Below are positions 34,236-46,167 of a DNA stretch of 64,000 nt, in pieces (the stretch's first letter is position 1; each line of letters begins with the position of its first letter). The stretch comes from Cepaea nemoralis (taxonomy: Eukaryota; Mollusca; Gastropoda; Stylommatophora; Helicidae): contig JACEFZ010017823.1 in assembly GCA_014155875.1 (NCBI GenBank), positions 82,501 to 146,500 on the forward strand. The letters are read 5' to 3'. A model generated the notes under the pieces. It was not told where the DNA came from, did no database searches, and saw only the letters and a program-made list of their open reading frames with translations. The position numbers were made by a program, and so were the translations under genes.

Positions 34236-34690
34236 TACACTAGAATGTTTTCAATGTCCTATCCACAATCATGTTGGTCGACTCCTGCCTTCCCCTAGAA
34301 TGTCTTCAATGTCCTATCCATAATGTTGGTCGACCCCTGCCTTCCCCTAGAATGTCTTCAATGTCCTATCCATAATGTTGGTTGACCCCTGTCTTCCCCT
34401 AGAATGTCTTCAATGTTCTATCCATAATGTTGGTTGACCCCTGCCTTTCCCTAGAATGTCTTCAATTCCCCTAGAATGTCTTCAATGTCCTATCCATAAT
34501 GTTGGTTGACCCCTGTCTTCCCCTAGAATGTGTCTTCAATGACCTATCCATAATGTTGGTTGACCCCTGTCTTCCCCTAGAATGTCTTCAATTCCCCTAG
34601 AATGTCTTCAATGTCCTATCCATAATGTTGGTTGACCCCTGTCTTCCCCTAGACTGTCTTCAATGTCCTATCCATAATGTCAGTAAACCC
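34236..34690 (+). repeat. 52-bp minisatellite, about nine copies
   Basis: Units of AATGTCTTCAATGTCCTATC plus CATAATGTTGGTTGACCCCTGTCTTCCCCTAG, some shortened by duplication of the CCCCTAGAATGTCTTCAA segment. 34691-35020 has no recognised feature. Confidence 0.93.
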
Positions 34691-35020
34691 CTAACTCTTC
34701 TTCCAAAAACCATGCGGTTCATCTAGCCATTGTAAATCTAACAATATATTACTGCAAAAAGGTAATGGTAATACCATAGCAGATAATGCTGTTAGGGAGT
34801 GAAGGGTAAGGCGTGAACAAATTCTAGGCCATGAAACATGGAGGGGTGGTCAATTCCCCTTCCTCATTGCTTCCCCTTCACAGATCATTCTCAGAAAACT
34901 GTAAATTGTCTTATACACATTTCCATGAGGCTGCATCAACCCTAGAGCCAATCTGCTAGGAAAAATTACACCTGACTCAGCTGGGGATGGAACTCGGACC
35001 TGTCTTCTTATTCTTTTTAT

Positions 35021-35350
35021 AGTACATGTCGTGTGGTGTTGGTGATCATATCTATCCACAGCCTTCTGTCTCATTTACTGCCAATCTTCTTATAGTCATT
35101 GCCATGTGGTGTTGGTGATCATGTCTGTCCACAGCCTTCTGTCTCGTGTGCTGCCAATCTTCTTACAGTCCATGTCATGTGGCGCTGGTGATCATGTCTG
35201 ACCACAGCCTTCTGTCTCATATGCCGCCAATCTTCTTACTGTCCATGTCATGTGGTGTTGGTGATCATGTCTGTCTAGTCTTCTGTCTCGGGTACTAATA
35301 ATCTTCTTATACTCCATCTCATGTGGCGCTGGTGATCATGTCTGTACACA
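35021..35350 (+). repeat. 72-bp minisatellite, first block
   Basis: Diverged units of CAGCCTTCTGTCTCGGTACT, ACCAATCTTCTTATAGTCCA, TGTCATGTGGCGCTGGTGAT and CATGTCTGTACA. The array stops at 'acacagcc', where LINE B begins, and resumes at 36958. Confidence 0.9.
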
Positions 35351-36957
35351 GCCACAAGATTTCAAGGACGTGTCAATAGTCCACCTTTACAAATGAAAAG
35401 GAAACCCCCAATCCTGTGACAACCACCGAGGCATCGCCTTGCTTTCAACTGCAGGGAAGATACTCGCCAGAATTCTTCTCAATCGCCTCATGGCCCATCT
35501 CCATCAAGGTCTTCTTCCTGAGAGTCAATGTGGCTTCAGAAAAGAACGTGGAACTGTTGACATGATTTTCGCTGCAAGGCAGCTGCAAGAGAAATGTCAG
35601 GAACAGAACTGCGACAGAGTCAACAGAGAAGGACTGTGGAAGATTATGACAAAATATGGCTGTCCATGAAAGTTTGTCCAAATAGTGCGGCTATTTCATG
35701 ATGGCATGCAGGCAAGAGTACAGGAAAGTGGTGAACTGTCTGAGCCCTTTCCTTTCACCAATGGAGTGAAGCAAGGATGTGACCTGGCACCAACACTGTT
35801 CAAGCTCATGTTTTCAGCCATGTTGACGAATGCCTTCGAGAACGACGACATTGAAATAAACATCAACTACCGCATGGATGGAAAGTTATTCAATCTCAGA
35901 AGGCTGAAAGCTAAAACCAAATTTAACAGCGACATCGTCAGAGAGCTCCTGTTTGCTGATGATTGCGTTCTATACGCCAACTCAGAGGCGAACATGCAAC
36001 ATAATGTTTCAGCTTTCTCACATGCCTGTGCCAACTTTGGGCTCAATATCAATTTGGAGAAGACTGTAGTTATGTACCTGCCAGCTCCAGGGAATAATCA
36101 CACAGACCGAATATCAAAGTGAATGGTCATAGTCTAAGTGTTGTGGACAAATTCACCTATCTTGGCAGCACTGTGTCACAAGCTCCCACAATTGATGAAG
36201 TGAATGCAAGAATCTCCAAGGCCAGCGCGGCCTTTGGCAGACTGTACAAGAATGTATGGGACAGAAATGGGATAAGCCTGCAAACAAAGCTGAAAGTCTA
36301 CAAAGCAGTTGTATTATCCACACTGCTATATGCTTGTGAAACCTGGACTGTTTATCAGCGACACACTACGAAATTAAACCACTTCCACACAGTCTGCCTT
36401 AGGAAGTTACTGAAGATTAAATGGCAAGACAAGATCCCAGACACTGAAGTCCTAGAAAGAGCGTCCATGCCCAGTATCCACACTCTACTAATGAAGAATC
36501 AGATTCGCTGGGCTTGTCACATGACTCGCATGCCAGATCACAGGCTCCCTAAACGAATTTTTTTACGGCGAGTTGTGTTGTGGTAAACGCTCCCAAGGTG
36601 GCCAGAGGAAGCGCTTTAAAGAAACTCTGAAAATCTCACTGAATGCTTTGGGAATTCATCATGACACCTGGGAGACTGCAGCCAGAGACTGAAATTCGTG
36701 GCGTGCATCTTTACGCAAGGGCGCAGTCACTTGTGAGGCAACCAGGACTTGCAAGAGCTGTGAAGAAAAGACAGAACAGAAAAACCACTGCAGGAAATCC
36801 TCCTCCAGAAACGTCAAGCATTCTTTGTCCACATTGTCAAAGAACATTTTGATCCAAAATAGGCCTTATCAGCCATCTTAGAACTTACGGCTCTATACTT
36901 TTAACCCCACTGGATGAAATGAATGGTCATCATCATTCTTGATGGACAATCAACAAC
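35351..36957 (+). mobile_element. LINE family B, 5'-truncated copy
   Basis: Begins in the RT (KIL ARILLNRLMAHLHQGLLP) and runs through the C-terminal region to the C2H2 finger (LCPHCQRTF) and an AAC-repeat tail. 'acacagcc' flanks both sides. Compared with 43231-44145, a 36-bp in-frame deletion removes FIDLAKAFD, the RT motif A, so it could never be active. LLFADD survives at about 35947. Further frameshifts occur near 36115 and 36580. Confidence 0.9.
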
Positions 36958-37048
36958 AACACAGCCTTCTGTCTCATGTGCTGCCAATCTTCTTATAGTC
37001 CATGCCATGTGGCGCTGGTAATCATGTCTGTCCAAAGCCTTCGGTCTC
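36958..37048 (+). repeat. 72-bp minisatellite, second block
   Basis: One unit and a part, ending 'cggtctcg', which is echoed as 'cggtctca' at about 38009 after the next insertion. Confidence 0.88.
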
Positions 37049-38009
37049 GATTCCAATTCCAATTCCAATTTTCAAAACAAAAATTCCAAATTCAGCCTTG
37101 TTCAACCTGCTTCCTTATTGTTGAGGTCCGTGGTTTTTGTGGGAGCTGTTCGACGTTTCTATTTTCCTCCTTGTGCCTTTTTTCTTCTTCGAGTTTGAGC
37201 TTCTGTTGCCATTCGATTTTTTCCTCCGCGCTCAGCCATGGTTTTCTCTCTCCGTCTTCTATGTAGTACAAGTAGTCGGTATCACATTCCAAGTGTCTAG
37301 TTGGGTATTCTACCGGTCTCCTGAGGTTTTTTGGTTTCTTCTTTTCTCTTTCAATCCAGCACCTTTTGAATTCCTGGGTGTCTGACTTTCTCAATCCTTG
37401 CCGACTCTCGTAGCTCTTCCAAGGTAGGCCACCTGGGCCTCTCCGTGTTGTCCTCAGGGTGCTCATCTCGGTTCTCTTCGGATATCTGGCGGGATATTGT
37501 CATGGTTGGGTTGCTGGCTTTGTCTAGTGGTTCCGTCTCTTGTTGGATGTCATCTTGCGGTTTCTCTGTGTTTTTCTGTTTCTTGTGCTGGTTTCTTTTG
37601 GGTTGGCTCCCTTTCAGTTGTTAGAATTTCTCTTACCGCTTTGATGTCTCGCAGAATCTCTTCATTTATCTTTGTCATCTGCTTCATATTCTCCACCTCT
37701 TGTTTGATGTCCCGCTGGATCTCCTTTATTTCAGCAAGAAGTTTCCCGTTGTCGCTGGTTGGTGTCGATGTTTGCAGTAGCTTGACTTGCTTCTTTAACT
37801 CCTCAATCTGGCTTTGCAGTTGCTCTTTCTCAGCTTGTGAGATGCATGTTGCTGTCTCACACCTCCGCATTGCTTCGTTGTATGGTGTCTTTGTGGTGAT
37901 GGCGATCTTTAAGATGTCTCTGTGTTTTTGCAGGTACGGACAGCCCAGTTATCTTGCTCCATGTTTGCCCAGGCAATTGGCACACTTTTTTTTTTTGTTG
38001 GGGGGCTCG
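37049..38009 (-). mobile_element. gag-like ORF1 fragment of a non-LTR retroelement
   Basis: On the minus strand about 37985-37935 reads KCANCLGKHGAR, a stop, then LGCPYLQKH: a CCHC zinc knuckle (C-x2-C-x4-H-x4-C counting the stop). A coiled-coil stretch follows (37870-37550: EKEQLQSQIEELKKQVKLLQ, EIKEIQRDIKQEVENMKQM), then a charged region (37466-37092). The 3' end carries GGAATT repeats (37050-37075). Knuckle then coiled coil is the C-terminal half of Jockey/I-type ORF1 proteins. Candidate 8-bp TSD cggtctc(g/a). Confidence 0.7.
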
Positions 38010-39060
38010 GTCTCAGGTACTACCAATCTTCTTATAGTCCATGTCATGTGGCGCTGGTGATCATGTCTGTACACAGCCTTCTGTCTCGGGTACTACCAAT
38101 CTTCTTATAGTCCATGCCATGTGGCGCTGGTGATCATGTCTGTACACAGCCTTCTGTCTCGGGTACTACCAATCTTCTTATAGTCCATGCCATGTGGCGC
38201 TGGTGATCATGTCTGTACACAGCCTTCTGTCTCGGTACTACCAATCTTCTTATAGTCCATGTCATGTGGCGCTGGTGATCATGTCTGTACACAGCCTTCT
38301 GTCTCGGTACTACCAATCTTCTTATAGTCCATATCATGTGGCGCTGGTGATCATGTCTGTCCACAGCCTTCTGTCTCAGTACTACCAATCTTCTTATAGT
38401 CCATGTCATGTGGCGCTGGTGATCATGTCTGTACACAGCCTTCTGTCTCGGTACTACCAATCTTCTTATAGTCCATGCCATGTGGCGCTGGTGATCATGT
38501 CTGTACACAGCCTTCTGTCTCGGTACTACCAATCTTCTTATAGTCCATGTCATGTGGCGCTGGTGATCATGTCTGTACATAGCCTTCTGTCTCGGTACTA
38601 CCAATCTTCTTATAGTCCATGTCATGTGGCGCTGGTGATCATGTCTGTCCACAGCCTTCTGTCTCGGGTACTACCAATCTTCTTATAGTCCATGTCATGT
38701 GGCACTGGTGATCATGTCTGTACACAGCCTTCTGTCTCGGTACTACCAATCTTCTTATAGTCCATGCCATGTGGCGCTGGTGATCATGTCTGTACACAGC
38801 CTTCTGTCTCAGTACTACCAATCTTCTTATAGTCCATGCCATGTGGCGCTGGTGATCATGTCTGTACACAGCCTTCTGTCTCAGTACTACCAATCTTCTT
38901 ATAGTCCATGCCATGTGGCGCTGGTGATCATGTCTGTACACGGCCTTCTGTCTCGGGTACTACCAATCTTCTTATAGTCCATGCCATGTGGCGCTGGTGA
39001 TCATGTCTGTACACAGCCTTCTGTCTCGGTACTACCAATCTTCTTATAGTCCATGCTGTG
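38010..39060 (+). repeat. 72-bp minisatellite, third block
   Basis: About 14 near-identical units of roughly 72 bp. Units ending GGGTACT and GGTACT differ by one base. Long open frames on both strands (QSSYSPCHVALVIMSVHSLL and its antisense) are repeat artefacts. A diverged satellite block lies at 42155-42500. Confidence 0.95.
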
Positions 39061-40440
39061 TGTGTAACACAACCAAGGTAGGTTCGAGCCTGCCAAACCC
39101 TCCTTTCCTTATTTCTAACAGATGAGTCAGGGGACACCCTCAGGGAATATCTGTGGGGGTGTTCTGCGTGCCCCATGTAGGATGACATTTGGATGTAATC
39201 ATCCGATAAATTCTAGTGAGATATGAAGTCCCTAACACTGATTCACAGATTCCCAGGATTCTGTAGATTGCACATTGTCTCTTTATCCTAATATTCATGC
39301 AAGCTCAGAAAATCAGGATTGTCCCAGCGTAATAAAAGCCAATCAAGATTTTTGAGAAACCTTAAAATGATCTATGCATGCTGATCGCCATGATAGTTCC
39401 ACATCAGAACTTTAGTGTACCAAAACCCTAGATGTGGTAGTATTTTACTGCTCTGGTTCGCAAGGAAAGGAGATCTACTACACTAGTCGGGGATGTTGTG
39501 TCAAATTCTCTACATCAAGGTAAATTACCACTTTTTCATACGTTTCAAGCAAATAACTCCGGCTGAGTATTTTTCCAAGTTAATTTCCTAATTTTACTGC
39601 TGCGCTGGCAGCTCTCCCATTTCAGAGGGGAGTTCAGTGAAACTGCACAACTTGACCTAGATTCCCGATGTATAATCTAGGCCTTAGAACATGGTTCTGG
39701 TTGAACTGAAATACTATTTTTTGATAAACTTGGTGTAATTAAAACACAGCAGAGGAACTAGGAGGTGCTATATATCAGGCCCTATGATACTCCTCATATC
39801 CTAGGCTATAAATTGAATCCCCACAAGGGATATAAATAAGATGGCGTTGGAGTATCATCATCAAGTGGCCTGAAAAGACCTTCTTGAATGCTTTAACCTT
39901 CTTTAGGTGCTCAACGTCAGAGATAACATTATAAGACCATAACCTATTATATACGTCCTTGTTATTAATAAAGAATGTCTTAAATAAAGATGATCCTGTT
40001 TATAATTACAATAAGGAATCACACTTAATCAGGATCTGCAAACCCTATTGTACCATTGTTAATGTAATACAGAAAGGTTTGTTTCCCAGATTAAGAACTC
40101 TAATCTTAGAGCTCTGCAAATAGACCTGAGATTAAGAGTGAAAACCCATTTCTCCATGACTAAACCTTTCCTAGGTAACATAAACTTCCATTAAACCAAA
40201 GTGCCATCGGAGTATAATGCCGAGACAAAGCATTTCAGGTATATGACTCTTTTGCCTGGGTAACTCTTGTAAATGGGTTGATTGGATTGGATTGGTTTGG
40301 AATGTAAAGATCATACAATGCTGGTATGGGAGCTCAGTCAGAAGCCAGTAGGCTTTACCTTTGGTATATTTTCCACCCTTTGCTTCTACTAGACTGTGAC
40401 ATTTCACAAAAGGGACATAAAAGAAGAAGTTACAAAACTA
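39061..40440. other. GLG1 last-intron sequence, nothing recognised
   Basis: Mostly non-repetitive, AT-rich sequence with a short GGATT/GGTTT run near 40278. I find no convincing exon, RNA gene or transposon end here. Confidence 0.5.
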
Positions 40441-40715
40441 TCATGAAAGTGTCAAATGCTTGTGATATTCAAGCCATGGTCAAGTGCATTCAAGCAAAGT
40501 GTCAAATGCTTGTGATATTCAAGCCATGGTCAAGTGCATTCAAGCAAAGTGTCAAATGCTTGTGATATTCATGCCATGGTGAAGTGCATTCAAGCAAAGT
40601 GTCAAATGCTTGTGATATTCAAGCCATGGTCAAGTGCAATCAAGCAAAGTATCAAATGCTTGAGATATTCAAGCCATAGTCAAAAGCTTTCAAGAAATGT
40701 GTCACATAATACTCA
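40441..40715 (+). repeat. 48-bp tandem repeat, about five copies
   Basis: Units of GTCAAATGCTTGTGATATTC, AAGCCATGGTCAAGTGCATT and CAAGCAAA. The last two units are diverged. Confidence 0.93.
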
Positions 40716-40851
40716 AGCCATTGTCAAGAACATTGAAGCCTATTATCAAATATTCCTAATTCAATGTTATTGCCTGGCAGTGAAGTGACAGTCCAGTATA
40801 CACATAAATATATCAAGAGAGAAGGCCGTATCTTCTACAAGTATTTTACTT

Positions 40852-41312
40852 ATCATCATCATCATCATCTGTGCCATGCCGGTAAGCGTGGACGGTCCTG
40901 TCTCGCTATCTCACTCGATCACCAGAGTCGTGGATCAGCTCAGTGTTCTTGTCTAGACCATGCCATGTGGTAAAGCCATCCAGGTATTTACTTCTCTGCC
41001 TTCCTCTTGTTCTTTCCCCCTCAATCTTGCCAGTTGTCACCAAGTTCTCCAATTTATTTCTTCTCATAACATGACCCAAAAATTGTGTCTGTCTCCGTCT
41101 AATTTCTCTAATCAGTTTACAATTTTCATTTGTTTCTTGTGAGACTTGGTCATTGGTTTTACTGTCTATCCATGGTATTCTTTGCATTTTCCTCAGAAAC
41201 CACATTTCCACAGCCATCAAATGTTTTTCAGCTTGTCTGCTCATTGTCCACGTTTCACAACCATACAAAAGCACAGGTTCGATGTAGCACTTCAACACTC
41301 TTACTGTCAACC
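40852..41312 (-). mobile_element. LINE family C, 3' fragment
   Basis: The minus strand from 41310 encodes TVRVLKCYIEPVLLYGCETW, EKHLMAVEMWFLRKMQRIPW, FLGHVMRRNKLENLVTTGKI and KYLDGFTTWHGLDKNTELI. The tail is an ATGATG repeat at 40852-40870. Heavily 5'-truncated. Confidence 0.85.
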
Positions 41313-41536
41313 TGATTCAAATTCAAGTGGTCCCAATTCACATCAAGGAGACACTGAAGAGCAGATCAGGTGACCGTTATCCGTTTTCTCGTGGACAGAA
41401 AAATGACCATGGATGGCCGAGTAATTCTCTGTGTTCAAACATGAACAAATCAGCTGGGATTTCGCTTCTCTCACCATCTAATAGGTCTACCTAAAGACAG
41501 CTATACATTCTGTACTGTAAATTATTTCCTTTTGTA

Positions 41537-41615
41537 ACCATGAGGAGCGGCTGGCCGAGTGACTAGATGTCAGATTCTCCTTCGGGAGACCCGGGTTTGA
41601 ATCCTCGGTAAGGTG
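41537..41615 (+). mobile_element. SINE G head fragment
   Basis: GAGCGGCTGGCCGAGTGACT (A box) and CGGGTTTGAATCCTCGGTAA (B box) match the SINE G head. The body is replaced by (TC)n and a GT-rich run at 41620-41690. Confidence 0.6.
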
Positions 41616-41699
41616 CGGGATTTCTCTCTCTCTCTCTCTCTCGTGTGTGTGGGTGGGTGTGGGTGTGGTTGTTGTTGCTGTTGTTATCATCGGAATAAT

Positions 41700-41985
41700 A
41701 ATCCTTCAAGAAACAAATGAAGATCATAAACTGATTAGAGTCATTAGACGTAGACAGTCAAAATTTTTTGGGCACGTTATAAGGAGAAATGACTTGGAGA
41801 ACTTGGTGACAACCGGCAAGATCGAAGGGAAGAGACCAAGGGAAAGACTGAGAAGTAAATACCTGGATGGCTTGGCCACATGGCATGGTCGAGACAGGAA
41901 CACGAGCTGATCTACGACTCTGGTGATCGAATGAGATGGCAAAACATGACCGCCAACGTTTATCAGCATGGCACATGATGGATGG
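41700..41985 (+). mobile_element. LINE family C, 3' fragment
   Basis: Encodes QETNEDHKLIRVIRRRQSKF, FGHVIRRNDLENLVTTGKIE and KYLDGLATWHGRDRN, and ends CAGCATGGCACATG followed by GATG repeats. It lies only about 400 bp from an oppositely oriented C fragment. Confidence 0.83.
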
Positions 41986-42154
41986 ATATTGATAAGTTTC
42001 ACCATGAATTATCAGTTTTTTGTAGATTGGATAGATAGTCTTTAGGTTAGGCCACAATTGACTACAGTCCTGAGTGGACAGTGGAAACTTCAGAAGGGAG
42101 TCAGACAGGTCAATTAATAATAGAAGTATATTGGTGAAAGTGAAGCCATCCACA

Positions 42155-42500
42155 CAAGTTTTGCCACAGTGTGGTGTTGGTGATCATGTCCGTCCACAGC
42201 CTTCTGGCTCATGTACTGTCAATACTTTTATAGTCTATGCTGTGTGGTGTTGGTGATCATGTTTGTCCACAGCCTTCTCTCGTGTACTTCTAATAATCGG
42301 TGTTGGTGATGATGTCTGTATACAGCTTTCTGCCTCGTGTGCTGCCAATATTCTCATAGTCCATGCCATGTGGTGTTGGTGATGATGTCTGTATATAGCT
42401 TTCTGCCTCGTGTGCTGCCAATATTCTCATAGTCCATGCCATGTGGTGTTGGTGATCATGTCTGTCCACAGCCTTCTGTCTCGTGTACTGCCAATCATTT
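42155..42500 (+). repeat. Diverged block of the 72-bp minisatellite
   Basis: Five diverged units containing GGTGTTGGTGATCATGTCTG and CACAGCCTTCTG, as in 38010-39060. Confidence 0.85.
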
Positions 42501-42519
42501 CTGATACCCATGTTCCTCA

Positions 42520-42790
42520 ATGCCATGTCAAACTATCCATGAACTTTCTTTATTCGCTGTCTCTAATTCTCTTCTCAATGTGGTTTTAGGTCTCCATTTT
42601 TTAGTTTATGTGATGGGTTCCAAAGAAAGGACTTCCTAACTGTACAATTCTCAGGTGTTCTCAATGTGTGTCCTATCCAGCGTAAATGTCTGTTCCTCAC
42701 TGCTTGATTCGCTGGAATGTCTACATTCCCTATGCTCTGCCTTAGTGATTTTGTCACAGCATTTTAGTGCTTCTGTTCTGTACAGGCACC
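42520..42790 (-). pseudogene. LINE C-terminal ORF fragment (another family)
   Basis: The minus strand 42757-42575 reads MTKSLRQSIGNVDIPANQAV, RNRHLRWIGHTLRTPENCTV and RKSFLWNPSHKLKNGDLKPH. This follows the conserved pattern 'RRLRWIGHVLRM..N.I.R..L.W.P.GKRK.GRP' seen after the RT of many LINEs. It is not close to families A, B or C. Confidence 0.6.
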
Positions 42791-42909
42791 GGCTAATGAA
42801 TGTTTGTAGTTTAATAGTCCTTCATTTAGTCATTCTCCATGTTTCTCCATGTTGAATAGTCCTTCATGGAGTCATTCTCCATGTTTCTGTTACATACAGC
42901 AGTTACATA

Positions 42910-44490
42910 CCAGGCATAGTTCCCCTCCTCAGTGCAGATGGGGGAACATTGTTCACCGATAAGAAAGAAATCCTTCATCGCTGGGCAGAGCATTTCAGCA
43001 ACATCTTAAATGCAACTTCCTTCTTCGATGATGAAACAATCAACTGCCTTCCTCAAGTTCCCACTAATGATACACTTGATGACCTGCCAACCATAGTGGA
43101 AGTAAACGAAACCATCCAGCAACTTTCCAGCGGTAAGGCACCTGGTCCTGACTCCATCCCACCAGAGATATACAAGGCAGGTGGGCAGGTCCTAATAGCA
43201 CAGTTTCACTAAGTATTTACAAACACATGGGTGAACGAGACCATGCCACAAGATTTCAAGGATGCGTCAATAGTCCACCTTTATAAATGTAAAGGAAACC
43301 GCCAATCCTGTGACAGCCACCGAGGCATCTCCTTGCTCTCAATTGCAGGGAAGATACTCGCCAGAATTCTTCTTAATCGCCTCATGGCCCATCACGATCA
43401 AGGTTTTCTTCCTGAGAGTCAATGTGGCTTCAGAAAAGAACGAGGAACTGTTGACATGATATTCGCTGCAAGGCAGCTGCAAGAGAAATGTCAGGAACAG
43501 AACTGCGAAATGTTCACTTTCATTGACCTTGCCAAGGCTTTTGATACAGTCAGCAGAGAAGGACTGTGGAAGATTATGGCGAAATATGGCTGTCAACGAA
43601 AGTTTGTCCAAATAGTGCGGCTATTTCATGATGGCATGCAGGCAAGAGTACAGGAAAATGGTGAGCTGTCTGAGCCCTTTCCTGTCACCAATGGAGTGAA
43701 ACAAGGATGTGTCCTGGCACCAACACTGTTCAGCCTCATGTTTTCAGCTATGCTAACGAATGCCTTCGAGAACAATGATATTGGAATAGACATCAACTAC
43801 TGCACGGATGGAAAGTTGTTCAGTCTCAGAAGACTGAAAGCTAAAACCAAAACTAACAGTGACGCCATCAGAGAGCTGCTGTTTGCTGATGATTGTGCTC
43901 TATACGCCAACTCAGAGGCAGACATGCAACACAATGTTTCAGCTTTCTCATATGGCTGTACCAACTTTGGGTTCAATATCAACTTGGAGACGACTGTAGT
44001 TATGTGCCAGCCAGCTCCAGGGAATAATTACACAGTGCCGAATATCAAGGTGAATGGTCACAGACTAAGTGTTGTGGACAAATTCACCTATCTTGGCAGC
44101 ACTGTGTCACAAGCTGCCACAATTGATGATGAAGTTAATGCATGAATCTCCAAGGCCAGTGCGGCCTTTGGCAGACTGTACAAGAATGTATGGGGCAGAA
44201 ATGGAATAAGCTTGCAAATAAAGCTGAAAGCCAATAAAGCAGTTGTATTATCCACACTGCTATATGCTTGTGAAACCTGGACTGTTTATCAGCAACATGC
44301 TAGGAAATTAAACCACTTCCACACAGTCTGCCTTAGGAAGCTATTAAAGATTAAATGGCAAGACAAGATCCCAGATACTGAAGTTCTAGAAAGAGAGTCC
44401 ATGCCCAGTATCCACACTTACTAATGAAGAATCAGATTCGCTGGGCTGGTCACTTAACTCGCATGCCAGATCACAGGGTCCCTAAATGAA
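42910..44490 (+). mobile_element. LINE family B, both ends truncated
   Basis: One reading frame runs from about 42949 to 44424, broken by TAA at 43210-43212 and TGA at 44143-44145, then by a one-base deletion near 44420. It has KKEILHRWAEHFSNIL, SSGKAPGPDSIPPEI, the RT with FIDLAKAFD (motif A), NGVKQGCVLAPTLF and LLFADD (motif C), and LYACETWTVY. The match ends at about 44490, before the C2H2 finger. This is the best preserved B copy. It lies in GLG1's last intron on the opposite strand. Confidence 0.88.
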
Positions 44491-44516
44491 TACATGTGCC
44501 TGGTGAAGATACTTAC

Positions 44517-44623
44517 CTGTGCAGCAAACTCCCACAATTCCTTCCTGCGCTGCAGCATTTCCTTACAGTTCCTGGTCAGAGAACTGGGTTCTGTTTCCAG
44601 ATAGGCCAACAAGCATGACATCT
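44517..44623 (-). CDS. GLG1: GLG1 exon: last Cys-rich repeat before the membrane
   Basis: This 107-bp exon runs from acceptor tttacag to donor gtaagt. Its first two bases complete Gln, then it reads MSCLLAYLETEPSSLTRNCK and ends ELWEFAAQ. The (Q)MSCL-x-LE...C-x-x-x-L..R-x-E-L-W-x-x-AA[QK] pattern is the last luminal repeat of GLG1. A 5'- and 3'-truncated LINE B copy ends only about 27 bp past the donor, and a piggyBac-like element lies 125 bp upstream of the acceptor. Confidence 0.93.
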
Positions 44624-44659
44624 CTGTAAAGATGCAACAGAATTAAAACTATTAAAAAT

Positions 44660-44747
44660 CTTTTAGAACTGTTTATTTAAACATTAAAGAGATGTAATCT
44701 GTTTATTTAAACATTAAAGAGATGTAATCTGTTTATTTAAACATTAA
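44660..44747 (+). repeat. 30-bp tandem repeat split by a piggyBac-like element
   Basis: Units of ACATTAAAGAGATGTAATCT plus GTTTATTTAA. A unit is cut exactly at TTAA, and TTAAAGAGATG resumes at 45438, so the repeat records the pre-insertion target. Confidence 0.88.
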
Positions 44748-45437
44748 CCCTTTACTGGGCAGACGCTTGTCCGTTTTTTAGCCCTGAACGGGCAAGATTT
44801 TTTCAGGTTTGGTAAAATTTCGGGTCGCGTTAGTAAAAACATCACAAATAATGTGTTAGTCAACTGATTTTAGTTAAATAAACAACACAAGGAAGGGAAA
44901 AGCATGCAGAATATGTTACTCACGTGATTGTTGTTGGTAATCCATATATGAACACAAATATTTACGAAATACAGCATGTTGTTTGTGATTTTCCGTCATC
45001 TATACGGCAATTTACAAACACATTTTCAGAATCATAATCACTTTCTTTAAAGTCCGACTCAGACTGCTAATGCAAAGTAACGCTTTGCACTGATATCTAG
45101 TTCCGATTAATAGTCAACTTCATGCCCTTTAATGTCATTTAAATTGAACCTAGCGAAATCTCGGCTATCACTTGAAGAATCGCCGACATCCATTTTGAAA
45201 AACAGCGTAAAAATCCCGAAAACTATTTTTAAAAAGTCCATAAAAGTCCGTTCAAATTCATACTATCGCGTTTACAAATGGCGGCCACGTTGTCAAACTG
45301 TTGGCGAAAGTAGCCGTCGGAAGTGTAGGAAAGCCGAGAGATCGCGTTTTTACAATGCATAATGGCATCGGACGCAAACGGCCGCTATGCGCGTTTTATG
45401 GCATCGGCCGGAATTGGCCGCTGTGTCCTGTAAAGGG
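44748..45437 (-). mobile_element. piggyBac-like non-autonomous element 1
   Basis: Ends CCCTTTACTGGGCAG and CTGTGTCCTGTAAAGGG form a short TIR (CCCTTTAC/GTAAAGGG) with TTAA on both sides (44744-44747, 45438-45441), the piggyBac target. A sister copy is at 56546-57230. On the minus strand from about 45193 there is an ATG and an acidic start (MDVGDSSSDSRDF) like piggyBac transposase N-termini, with stops after about 30 codons. The catalytic domain is absent. Confidence 0.8.
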
Positions 45438-45761
45438 TTAAAGAGATGTAAACAACTGTTTATTTTAACTTTAAAGAGATGTAAACAACTATTACAAGTA
45501 CATCAGCAGGCTGTCTAAAAACTAAAGATGGCAAAATCATAATAGAAAAAGATCAGATTCTACATATATGGACAGATTATGTGAAAAACCTTTATGATGA
45601 TAACAGAGAGGAACAGTATGATATTAGATTTAATAATGAAGGACCGCCAATTTTGAAGATGGAGGTTCGAAATGTTCTTAAGCATATGAAAGCTTGCAAG
45701 TCCCCCAGTGCTGATAACATCGCAACAGAAATGATTAGATATACCTTCTGAATTATGTAAC

Positions 45762-46111
<350 letters not shown>

Positions 46112-46167
46112 ATTTATTACAATCCCAAAGAAATCAGGAGCCTTGGAATGTATTATAATGTAGTATA

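Noticed and set aside
38134..38977. Long frames of about 100-172 codons on both strands
   Set aside because: Translations of the 72-bp array with identical repeated peptides; not genes.
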